Origin: Rhizobium sp. CIAT894
Lineage (GTDB): Bacteria > Pseudomonadota > Alphaproteobacteria > Rhizobiales > Rhizobiaceae
Direction of reading: 5' to 3'
NCBI RefSeq assembly: GCF_000172795.2
Contig: NZ_CP020947.1
Location: 2,483,001-2,547,000 of the forward strand
Length of the DNA: 64,000 nucleotides
In this document: piece after piece, positions 1 through 9,190 of the stretch
Numbering within the stretch: the stretch's first letter is position 1
How the letters are laid out: the number at the start of each line of letters is the position of its first letter
Position numbers and translations under genes: made by a program
The notes under the pieces: model-generated
Database searches by the model: none
What the model was told of the DNA's origin: nothing
What the model saw: the letters and a program-made list of their open reading frames with translations, nothing else

Positions 1-612
1 GATCAGATCGTCACGCGTCACCTCATCATCCGGCCCTCGGCCGAACACTGCCTTACAGGTCGCCGAAGCCGACAAGGCCATCGAGGACAGCTCCAGCTCC
101 CACGCCCCGAGACGACCGGCGGCGAGTGCGGTCTGCAGCCGCCGCTCTCCCTCTCCCAAAGCCTCCAGCCGGGCGCGCGCTTCATACTGGCGCAGGCGCC
201 CCTTCAGTGCGGTCCGCGCAACGCTGATGAAGGACGTGGCATGGAACGGCCTCTCCAGAAAAGTCACGTTGCCGAGGAGCTCGGATAGCCTGGCAGCGGC
301 AGGATTCCGGTCAGGTCCGCCGCCACGCTGGGTGAGGACGATGAACGGCAGATCGGACCAGCTTGGTTGAGCGGCAACCCAGGCAGCAATCGGTGTCAGG
401 TCACACCCGCGGACGGCCTCTTCCGTCAAAATGCCAACCGCGACTTCGTCGTCGAGTGATGATGCGAAGAGAGTGAGGTCGGCAACAGCTATCGAGGCTA
501 GTCCGGCCTCATCGGTCAACGATGCCGCGACCTGGGCGTCGCGTCCGGCCGGTGCATAGATCAGCGCCTTCGGGTCGTGGAGATTAGGAATTGCCGCCGT
601 CCTCGCTGTCAG
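1..612 (-). CDS. Sensor histidine kinase, N-terminal part (runs off left edge)
   Basis: Reading the minus strand from about 612 to 1 gives an open frame with a receiver-like N-terminal domain (DLPFIVLTQRGG followed by FLERPFHATSFISVARTAL, the beta4/beta5-alpha5 pattern), then a helix leading into a PAS-like start (RRLQTALAAGRLGAWELEL) typical of rhizobial HWE/PAS histidine kinases. The kinase core lies outside the window. The frame overlaps the 3' end of the KaiC-like gene by a few codons, so the two are probably cotranscribed. No ATG is present at the expected position. A CTG at 612-610 or GTG codons a little upstream are the only candidates, so the start is unresolved. A role as phospho-partner of the KaiC-like ATPase is inferred from position. 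Confidence 0.75.
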   Translation of the reverse strand, partial: MTARTAAIPNLHDPKALIYAPAGRDAQVAASLTDEAGLASIAVADLTLFASSLDDEVAVGILTEEAVRGCDLTPIAAWVAAQPSWSDLPFIVLTQRGGGPDRNPAAARLSELLGNVTFLERPFHATSFISVARTALKGRLRQYEARARLEALGEGERRLQTALAAGRLGAWELELSSMALSASATCKAVFGRGPDDEVTRDDLI

Positions 613-2095
613 TTGGCAAAAGCGGAGCGGTCCCTGCGACGAACTCCGGAACACCACGAAGCACTCCCTGGAAACCGACGATGGGATCTCCGAATGTCAG
701 GCCGCCAGCATCGATCCGATATTCCCGGATGTTGTCCTCGTGGTGGCCGGTCCTTTTCTTGATGATGGAGACCGCCCGCCGCACGCGTCCTACCGCCTCG
801 AAATATCGCAGCAGGATGACGGTGTCGGCGAGATAGGTCACATCAACAGGCGCCTTCATGTCGCCGACCAGTCCATGCTGGGCAACGGTGAGGAAGGTGT
901 TGGCGCCTTGCCTGTTCAGATATTGCAGCAGCTCGTGCATATGCAATATCAGCGAATTCTCATCCGGCATTGAGGCCTGGTAGCCGTTGATGCTGTCGAT
1001 GACGACAGTCTTCGCCCCCGATCTGTCGACGGAAGCACAGACCCGATGGGCGAATTCACCCGGTGACAGTTCCGCGGCATCGAGCTGCTCGATATGCAGC
1101 AGCCCCTCATCCCTCAGGGCCTCAAGATCCATGCCGAGCGCTTTCAGGCGCGTGAACAGCAAGCCAAGCTCCTCGTCAAAAATGAAGGCAGCCGCCCGTT
1201 CGCCGCGTGCGATGGCCGCCATCAGAAATTGAAACGAGAAGGTACTCTTGCCGGTACCGGCCGGCCCCAGGATCAATGTACTCGACCCTCGTTCGACCCC
1301 GCCGCCGAGAAGCAGGTCGAGCCGGGCAATACCGCTGGAAAGCTGATCGCGAGCATAATTCGACCTGTGTTCGGCGGCGACGAGGCGCGGAAACACGACG
1401 ACACCGCCGGTCTGGATGGTGAAATCGTGATAGCCGCCGCGGAAGGCCTGCCCGCGGTATTTCGTCACCCTCAGGCGTCGCCGCTCGGCGCCGTAGTTCG
1501 GCGCCAGCTCATCGAGATGAATGACCCCGTGCACTACACTGTGTACCGTTTTGTCAAGCGTGTCGGAGGTCAGATCATCGAGGAGAAGGACGGTCGCCCC
1601 TTGTCGGGCAAAATAATGTTTGAGCGCAAGAATCTGCCTGCGATAGCGCAGCGAGCTTTGCGCGAGCAGCCTTATTTCGGACAGGCTATCGAGAACCACC
1701 CGGTTCGGCTTGACCCGCTCGAAAGCTGCGAAGATTTCTTGAGTCGACTCACCGAGTTCAAGATCCGACGAATAAAGCAGGCTCTGCTGCTGGTCGGCAT
1801 CCAGCAAGCTTTCCGGAGGCACGAGCTCGAAGACTTCGATATTGCCGTCGACCACCATGCCGTGCGATGCGGCAGCGGCCCTAAGCTCGCTCTCGGTTTC
1901 CGAAAGGGTGATGTAGAGCCCCTTCTCGCCGAGCCGCGCCCCTTCGATCAGAAACTGCAATGCGATGGTCGTCTTGCCCGCTCCCGGATTTCCTTCCAGG
2001 AGAAACACGTGGCCAGTGGAAAGGCCCCCCGCCAGAATTGTGTCCAAACCGGACACGCCGATCCGGGCTTTCGTGGCAGGTGCCGCAGTATTCAT
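584..2095 (-). CDS. KaiC-like RecA-superfamily ATPase with two KaiC domains
   Basis: 503 residues with two tandem KaiC/RadA-type ATPase domains. The first has Walker A GNPGAGKT at residues 35-42. The second has Walker A GPAGTGKST near residue 277 and a FIFDEE strand carrying the paired glutamates used by KaiC for catalysis. The length matches cyanobacterial KaiC, but this subgroup occurs in bacteria without kaiA, and no kaiB is seen here. The stop overlaps the start region of the downstream sensor kinase, which suggests an operon and an ATPase-plus-kinase signalling pair. The start is the ATG at 2095, preceded by a GAGGAAAC-like sequence. The family call is firm; the physiological role (stress or rhythm-type signalling) is not shown by the sequence. 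Confidence 0.9.
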   Translation of the reverse strand: MNTAAPATKARIGVSGLDTILAGGLSTGHVFLLEGNPGAGKTTIALQFLIEGARLGEKGLYITLSETESELRAAAASHGMVVDGNIEVFELVPPESLLDADQQQSLLYSSDLELGESTQEIFAAFERVKPNRVVLDSLSEIRLLAQSSLRYRRQILALKHYFARQGATVLLLDDLTSDTLDKTVHSVVHGVIHLDELAPNYGAERRRLRVTKYRGQAFRGGYHDFTIQTGGVVVFPRLVAAEHRSNYARDQLSSGIARLDLLLGGGVERGSSTLILGPAGTGKSTFSFQFLMAAIARGERAAAFIFDEELGLLFTRLKALGMDLEALRDEGLLHIEQLDAAELSPGEFAHRVCASVDRSGAKTVVIDSINGYQASMPDENSLILHMHELLQYLNRQGANTFLTVAQHGLVGDMKAPVDVTYLADTVILLRYFEAVGRVRRAVSIIKKRTGHHEDNIREYRIDAGGLTFGDPIVGFQGVLRGVPEFVAGTAPLLPTDSEDGGNS

Positions 2096-2198
2096 CCATT
2101 GTTTCCTCAGTTTTAATGGGAATTAGCGGCGAGCGATGGAATGTCAAATCGCCGGCAGGCGTGATTTCGCTTCCGGTAAAGCCGATCGACGCCGGCGT

Positions 2199-3092
<894 letters not shown>

Positions 3093-3094
3093 TT

Positions 3095-3109
3095 ATGAAA
3101 TTTCCTCAT
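3095..3109. promoter_or_regulatory. Candidate LysR (LTTR) box
   Basis: ATGAAATTTCCTCAT is an interrupted palindrome (ATGA-N7-TCAT) containing the LTTR signature T-N11-A. It lies 2 bp upstream of the lysR start, between the divergent lysR and cupin genes. Assignment is by motif and position only. Confidence 0.35.
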
Positions 3110-3174
3110 GAGTTCTTGCCGTTTATACCACCTAATCACGACCACGCCCACGCGCTAAAGAGCTTGTCATCCCA

Positions 3175-3208
3175 GGCGGACCTGTCCGCCGAGGCAGACA
3201 TGTCTGCC
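3175..3208. repeat. Two adjacent 16-bp palindromes in the lysR-cupin intergenic region
   Basis: GGCGGACCTGTCCGCC (3175-3190, 7-bp arms) is followed after 2 bp by the perfect palindrome GGCAGACATGTCTGCC (3193-3208), and then a partial third copy of the first arm (AGGCGGA, 3211-3217). The unit repeats every 18 bp. They lie 43 bp upstream of the cupin start and may be tandem operators or an intergenic repeat element. Confidence 0.6.
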
Positions 3209-3250
3209 CCAGGCGGAAACTCCACCCCAACAACAGGAAAGGAAGACGAG

Positions 3251-4650
<1,400 letters not shown>

Positions 4651-4657
4651 GAAAAGG

Positions 4658-4687
4658 AGCGGCCGCCATCGTTTGCGGCCGCTTCTT
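4658..4687 (+). terminator. Rho-independent terminator after the aldo/keto reductase
   Basis: AGCGGCCGC (4658-4666) pairs perfectly with GCGGCCGCT (4675-4683) around an 8-nt loop, followed by TCTTC. It sits between the convergent reductase and glutathione transferase genes and could act in both directions. Confidence 0.65.
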
Positions 4688-4698
4688 CGCCAATCGCA

Positions 4699-5334
4699 TC
4701 ATCGTCTCGGCGCCGGCGCATTCTCCTGGAAAGCCGGGATCGCCTCGAGCCTGCCGACAATCTGCGCGATATTGGGCCACCGGGCGAGATCGAAGCCCAT
4801 GCGGCGGGCGCTGATCGCCTGCGGGAAGAGAAAGATATCGGCAATACCAGGCCGATCGCCGACGGCGAAGACGCCTTGCCTGCGGCCGGCGATCATCGTC
4901 TCCACGGCGGCCATTCCCTCGCCGACCCAGTGACGGCTCCAGGCGGCAATGGCATCGGCGTCGGCCTGGAAGGCCGTTTTCAGATGAAGGCCGATCCGCG
5001 GCGGCAGCAGCGCATGGATCTCGGCGGCAATCGCCAGCGCGATCGACCGTGCCAGCGCCCTGCCCTCCGCCGTCTCGGGCAGCAGCGGCGGTTGCGGCTG
5101 GAGCTCATCGAGATATTCGACGATTGCCAGCGACTGGGTGATGAGAACGCCGCCATCCGTCAGCAAGGCCGGCACCAGCCCCTGCGGATTGACGTTGCGA
5201 TATCCGGCCTGCCGGCTTTCGGCCTCTTCGCCGAGAATGGTGACCGGCAGCGCCTCTGCCGTCAGCCCCTTCAGGGCGAGCGCGATCCGGACTCTCGAGG
5301 TCGCCGAGGAAATTTCGTTCTGATAGAGTTTCAC
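4699..5334 (-). CDS. Glutathione S-transferase, zeta/maleylacetoacetate isomerase-like
   Basis: 211 residues with an N-terminal thioredoxin fold (NPQGLVPALL with the cis-proline) and a helical C-terminal domain (NIAQIVGRLEAIPAF). It aligns with the zeta class used in tyrosine and homogentisate breakdown, but the zeta signature SSCSxRVRIAL reads SSATSRVRIAL here (residues 9-18), so the conserved cysteine is Ala11. No fumarylacetoacetase or homogentisate dioxygenase gene is adjacent, so isomerase activity is uncertain and a general GST role is possible. It is convergent with the aldo/keto reductase. The start is supported by the AGGAGAAAG upstream. Confidence 0.88.
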   Translation of the reverse strand: MKLYQNEISSATSRVRIALALKGLTAEALPVTILGEEAESRQAGYRNVNPQGLVPALLTDGGVLITQSLAIVEYLDELQPQPPLLPETAEGRALARSIALAIAAEIHALLPPRIGLHLKTAFQADADAIAAWSRHWVGEGMAAVETMIAGRRQGVFAVGDRPGIADIFLFPQAISARRMGFDLARWPNIAQIVGRLEAIPAFQENAPAPRR

Positions 5335-5353
5335 TGTCTTTCTCCTTGGTGAT

Positions 5354-5482
5354 TTAAAAAGGAGCGGCGGACGCCGCCGTTAGGAAGCCCACGAGGGGCG
5401 AAGGTTCCTGCGAGCTTATGTCGTAGATGCAGGGCGCGGCAAAGACCGCCGCCCCCAGAATGCAGATGATCATCAATCGCAT
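5354..5482 (-). CDS. Small hydrophobic peptide, 42 residues
   Basis: A short frame encoding 42 residues: an N-terminal hydrophobic segment (MRLMIICILGAAVFAAPC) followed by a polar stretch and a second hydrophobic end. It has a very good ribosome binding site (GGAGGATTTG before the ATG at 5482), which is why I regard it as real. It lies just upstream of the GST gene in the same direction and could be cotranscribed with it. The N-terminus could be a membrane anchor or a signal peptide. I do not recognise the family. Confidence 0.45.
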   Translation of the reverse strand: MRLMIICILGAAVFAAPCIYDISSQEPSPLVGFLTAASAAPF

Positions 5483-5650
5483 CAAATCCTCCGTCGGTGC
5501 GGCCGCGACCGGCTTGAACGGAGTGTGGTTTGACCGACTGTTATATCCGGCATGTTTCCGAAATCGGCCGATATGTCACAAAACGTAGCATCCGGCATCC
5601 GGGACATTTTCCCCTACAAACCGCCGGAAAATTTCCGGCGGCTCCAATCG

Positions 5651-6973
5651 TCACCGAAGGGTGACTTCCGCCGCCAGCCCGCCGCCGGGGCGATTGTAGA
5701 GCCGAAGGGATCCGCCGATCTTGGCCGTCAGCTGCTGGGCGATTGCAAGACCGAGACCCGTGCCGCCGGTCTCCCGGTTGCGGGATTGCTCCAGCCGGAA
5801 GAAAGGCTGCATGGCGGCTTCGAGCATGTCGTCAGGAATTCCAGGCCCCCGATCCATCACGGTGATGACGATATCGTTTTCCGCGTTGCGCCCGACGCTG
5901 ATTTCGGCGGCACCTGCAAACTTCAACGCATTGTCGATGAAGTTCGAAAGAATGCGGCGAAGGGCGTGCGGCTTGGTCAAGGCGGCGCCCTGCACCAGCC
6001 CGACGACCGTCACCGCCTTGCCGGTGTCCTGGTAGTCGTAGGATATGCTGTCGATGAACGAGGCAAGATCGATGCGGGCATTCTTCTCGCCGCTGCCGTG
6101 GGCGCTGCGCGCATAGGCTATGCCGTCCTGGACGAGGCGCTGGATCTCGCCGAGATCGTGCACCAGCTTGTTCTTTTCAGGCGAATCCTCCGCCATGTCG
6201 GCGCGCAGCCGCATGCGGGTGATCGGCGTCTGCAGGTCGTGCGAAATCGCCGCCAGGATCTGCACCCGCTCTTCGAGGTAATGGGCGATCCTCTCTCGCA
6301 TCGCATTGAATGCCCTCGCTGCATGCGCGACCTCGCTCGGACCCGCCTCACTCAAGGCAGGGCCATCCTTGTTGGGGTCGAGGGCGTCGGCAGCGGCGGC
6401 AAGCGCGCCGAGCGGCCGGATCGCCTGGCGCACCGCAAACCAGGTGCAGAAGATGAGCAGCAGCATCTGGATGACGAAGACATAGGGAAGCCATGCGGCG
6501 ATCGGCATAACGCCCTTCGGCGTAACGTCGATCGTCAGCGGGCTTCCGTCGCTCAGCGTCAGATGAGCCTGCAATCGGTTCACCTCGCCCGGAATCCGCT
6601 CGATGTTGATCGGAAATCGGTGGCCGACGGCCTGCTCGATCTTGCCCGATATCTCCGCGCCCTTGCTTGACGTGTCGGGCACGCCGGGAAGGCCCGTCCC
6701 GAGCACGAAGCGGTAATTGCCACGGCTCAGCCTGTCCAGGAGATCGCCGCGTTCGCCCGGCGGAAGCCGGTCGAGAACGGCGATCGATGTCGCGACGTCA
6801 TTCTCCAGCGTGCCGAGCATCACCGCCTTGGCCGACATGGTGCGTTCCATGTAGAGCACGCTGAAGGACAGCCCGTAGGCAAGGGCGAGACCGATCAGCA
6901 GGATGAGGAAGATCCGCGAGCGCAACGTCCTCGGCCACGCCAGGCTCGAAAGCAGGGGGATCGCCGTCCTCAT
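5651..6973 (-). CDS. EnvZ/OmpB-type sensor histidine kinase
   Basis: 440 residues. TM1 is about 20-41 and TM2 about 161-181, with a roughly 120-residue periplasmic domain between them. A HAMP region (about 181-235) is followed by the H-box AISHDLQTPITR with phospho-acceptor His245, the N-box (SNFIDNALKF, Asn347), G1 DRGPGIPDD and G2 GGTGLGLAI. The ATG at 6973 overlaps the stop of the response-regulator gene (ATGA), so the two are translationally coupled. A longer open reading upstream through the regulator gene is an artefact. The signal is unknown; the neighbouring exported hydrolase and thiol-redox protein hint at an envelope stress cue. Confidence 0.95.
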   Translation of the reverse strand: MRTAIPLLSSLAWPRTLRSRIFLILLIGLALAYGLSFSVLYMERTMSAKAVMLGTLENDVATSIAVLDRLPPGERGDLLDRLSRGNYRFVLGTGLPGVPDTSSKGAEISGKIEQAVGHRFPINIERIPGEVNRLQAHLTLSDGSPLTIDVTPKGVMPIAAWLPYVFVIQMLLLIFCTWFAVRQAIRPLGALAAAADALDPNKDGPALSEAGPSEVAHAARAFNAMRERIAHYLEERVQILAAISHDLQTPITRMRLRADMAEDSPEKNKLVHDLGEIQRLVQDGIAYARSAHGSGEKNARIDLASFIDSISYDYQDTGKAVTVVGLVQGAALTKPHALRRILSNFIDNALKFAGAAEISVGRNAENDIVITVMDRGPGIPDDMLEAAMQPFFRLEQSRNRETGGTGLGLAIAQQLTAKIGGSLRLYNRPGGGLAAEVTLR

Positions 6974-7710
6974 TGGCGCAGCTCCGTGATTTCGACCGGA
7001 ACGGAAAAGACATAGCCTTCGCTGCGCACCGTCTTGATGTAGGTGGGTTCCCGTGCATCGTCTCCCAGCCGCTGGCGCAGGCGGCTGACCAGGAGATCGA
7101 TCGAGCGATCGAAGAGGTCGGCATCGCGGCCCTGCGTCAGGCTCAGAAGCTGGTCGCGGTTCAGCACCCGCTGCGGGTGATCGATGAAAACGCGAAGCAG
7201 GCGGTATTCGGCGCCGCTGAGCGCGATCGCGGTTCCCTCCTTGTCGAGAAGATGCCGGGCGACCGTGTCGAGCCGCCAGTCGCCGAAAGTCAGCAGCTGT
7301 CCGGCCTCGCTGATCTGCAGGTTCGGCGGCAGCATGCGCGTGCGCCGCAGCACCGCCTTGATGCGGGCAAGCAGTTCGCGCGCGGCAAAGGGCTTGGCGA
7401 GATAGTCGTCTGCGCCCATTTCCAATCCGAGGATCCGGTCCATCTCGTCGGTGCGGGCCGTCAGCATCAGGATCGGGATCGCCTTGTGCCGGCCGGCGCG
7501 CAGTTCGCGGCACAGCACCAGCCCGTCGTCGCCGGGCATCATCACGTCGAGCACGATCAGGTCGACGGCATTGGCTTCGAGAAAGCTGCGCATCTGGCGC
7601 CCGTCTGCGGCAATGCTCGTCCTCAGGCCGTTTTTCTGCAGATAAGCCGAGACCAGCTCGCGGATTTCGCGATCGTCGTCGACGACCAGGATGTGATCGA
7701 CATGATCCAT
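6970..7710 (-). CDS. OmpR-family DNA-binding response regulator
   Basis: 246 residues. The receiver domain has the acidic pair Asp11/Asp12, phosphorylated Asp55 (LIVLDVMMPG) and the conserved Lys in YLAKPFAARE. The C-terminal winged-helix domain of OmpR type follows (FIDHPQRVLNRDQLLSL, FDRSIDLLVSRLRQRLG). The start is taken at ATG 7710, giving the usual MDHVDHILVVDDD opening; an upstream in-frame start would add 15 non-homologous residues. It is the partner of the overlapping kinase. The 10-bp-spaced direct repeats in the hydrolase/dipZ promoter region are good candidate targets. Confidence 0.95.
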   Translation of the reverse strand: MDHVDHILVVDDDREIRELVSAYLQKNGLRTSIAADGRQMRSFLEANAVDLIVLDVMMPGDDGLVLCRELRAGRHKAIPILMLTARTDEMDRILGLEMGADDYLAKPFAARELLARIKAVLRRTRMLPPNLQISEAGQLLTFGDWRLDTVARHLLDKEGTAIALSGAEYRLLRVFIDHPQRVLNRDQLLSLTQGRDADLFDRSIDLLVSRLRQRLGDDAREPTYIKTVRSEGYVFSVPVEITELRQ

Positions 7711-7759
7711 ATGTTCCTGTTCCCTTACCGATAGAAGCGGCCCCGACCTACGCATATTC

Positions 7760-7793
7760 GGCCGGCCGGAGCAACGAAGCTCTGCGGCCGGCC
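7760..7793 (-). terminator. Hairpin between hydrolase and response-regulator genes
   Basis: GGCCGGCC (7760-7767) and GGCCGGCC (7786-7793) flank an 18-nt loop that can itself fold (GAGC...GCTC). There is no T-run, so it may be a partial terminator or processing hairpin inside a hydrolase-regulator-kinase transcript. Confidence 0.4.
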
Positions 7794-7800
7794 TCGTCGA

Positions 7801-8847
7801 TCAGAAGCGGTCGACGTCGATGACCGCCTGCGCAAAGGCCTGCGGTGCCTCCTGCGGCAGGTTGTGGCCGATGCCGCCGCCGATCGTGCGATGCTCGTAT
7901 CTGCCGGAGAACTTTCCGGCATAGGCTGACGGTTCGGGATGCGGCGCACCGTTTGCATCACCCTCCATGGTAATGGTCGGCACCGAAATCACCGGTGCTG
8001 CAGCAAGCGTTTCCTCATAGGCATCATACTTGGCCTCGCCTTCGGCAAGTCCCAGGCGCCAGCGATAATTGTGGATGACGATGTCGACATGGTCAGGATT
8101 GTCGAAGGCGGCCGCCGATCTGTCGAATGTCGCATCGTCGAAATTCCACTTCGGCGAGGCCGTCTGCCAGATAAGCTTAGCGAAATCGTGCCGATTGCTC
8201 TCATAGCCGAGACGTCCGCGCTCAGTGGCGAAATAGAACTGATACCACCACGCAAGCTCGGCCTTCGGCGGAAGCGGCTTTTGGTTGGCCTCCTGGCTGC
8301 CGATCAGATAACCGCTCACCGAGACCATCGCCTTGCAGCGCTCCGGCCACAGCGCGGCCATGATATTGGCAGTCCGCCCGCCCCAATCGTAGCCGGCAAT
8401 CACCGCTTTCTCGACATCGAGCGCGTCGAGCAGAGCGATCATGTCGGCGGCGAGCGCCGATGGCTGGCCGTTGCGAACCGTCTTATCATCGAGGAAGCGA
8501 GTGGTGCCATAGCCGCGCAGATAAGGCACGATCACCCTATAGCCGGCCGAGGCAAGCAGAGGCGCAACGTCGACGAAACTATAGATGTCATAGGGCCAGC
8601 CATGCAGCAGCAACACGACTGGGCCGTCCGCCTTCCCCGCCTCGGCATAACCGATATCGAGCACACCTGCCTTGACCTGCTTCAGCGTTTCGAACGACGT
8701 GTTGGTTCCGGCCTTCACGTCGGACGGGGATGCGGCGGGCGATGCCTGAGCGGCGGCAACGCCGGCCACGCCGAATTCGACCGCGGCGAGGGCAACGGCG
8801 GTCATGCCGAAGAAACGGCGGCGGTGATGGTTGATTTGCTCTGACAT
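7801..8847 (-). CDS. Tat-exported alpha/beta hydrolase, epoxide-hydrolase-like
   Basis: 348 residues. The N-terminus carries a twin-arginine signal (HRRRFFGMTAVALA, residues 8-21, then a hydrophobic stretch and an AAAQA cleavage region). The alpha/beta-hydrolase core has the oxyanion motif HGWP (82-85), the nucleophile elbow GYDWGG with Asp154 as nucleophile, and a C-terminal GHNLPQEAP histidine. An Asp nucleophile with HGWP is typical of epoxide hydrolases and haloalkane dehalogenases. Start ATG 8847 follows AGGAGAGACCG. It is divergent from the DipZ-like gene and upstream of the two-component pair on the same strand. Epoxide-type substrates are an inference. Confidence 0.9.
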   Translation of the reverse strand: MSEQINHHRRRFFGMTAVALAAVEFGVAGVAAAQASPAASPSDVKAGTNTSFETLKQVKAGVLDIGYAEAGKADGPVVLLLHGWPYDIYSFVDVAPLLASAGYRVIVPYLRGYGTTRFLDDKTVRNGQPSALAADMIALLDALDVEKAVIAGYDWGGRTANIMAALWPERCKAMVSVSGYLIGSQEANQKPLPPKAELAWWYQFYFATERGRLGYESNRHDFAKLIWQTASPKWNFDDATFDRSAAAFDNPDHVDIVIHNYRWRLGLAEGEAKYDAYEETLAAAPVISVPTITMEGDANGAPHPEPSAYAGKFSGRYEHRTIGGGIGHNLPQEAPQAFAQAVIDVDRF

Positions 8848-8892
8848 CGGTCTCTCCTGTCGAATGATCACGGTGCTGATGTGACCTTGCGC

Positions 8893-9109
8893 TTGTATCC
8901 CCCATATGTCGCAAGCCGTCGATTTTTGAATGGGAATGTAGCTTCCGGCCGCCGGGATACATTCTGATACAATCCCGCCTTGCCGGCAAAACATCGGTAT
9001 CGGCCCGCAATCCGTAGCGGTGACGTCAGCTTGTATCGCTTTGTATCGCCCGCGCCGATCCGCAACACTTCGGTACATTTTGCCGCCAAACCAGACACAT
9101 CGGGGATAC
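8893..9109. promoter_or_regulatory. Cluster of TTGTATC repeats in the divergent hydrolase/dipZ promoter region
   Basis: The 343-bp gap 8848-9190 contains two tandem pairs with exactly 10-bp pitch. TTGTATCGCT+TTGTATCGCC lies on the plus strand at 9031-9050. TTGTATCAGA+ATGTATCCCG lies on the minus strand, covering 8972-8953. Further single copies are at 8893-8899 (plus strand) and GGGATAC at 9103-9109 (minus orientation). Ten-bp direct repeats are the usual half-site spacing for OmpR-family regulators, and one such regulator is encoded 1.3 kb away. The rest of the gap has no gene. Confidence 0.55.
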
Positions 9110-9190
9110 TTCCGCCCGGCCATATCCCCGCCGTTGCTGGTTCAGGCCCATCGCCGTCCAGAACCCGATCAATCGGTTTCAAAGGAAACG

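Noticed and set aside
1094..2116. 340-residue plus-strand frame opposite the KaiC-like gene
   Set aside because: Shadow of a strongly supported gene with Walker motifs; its own translation shows no recognisable fold.
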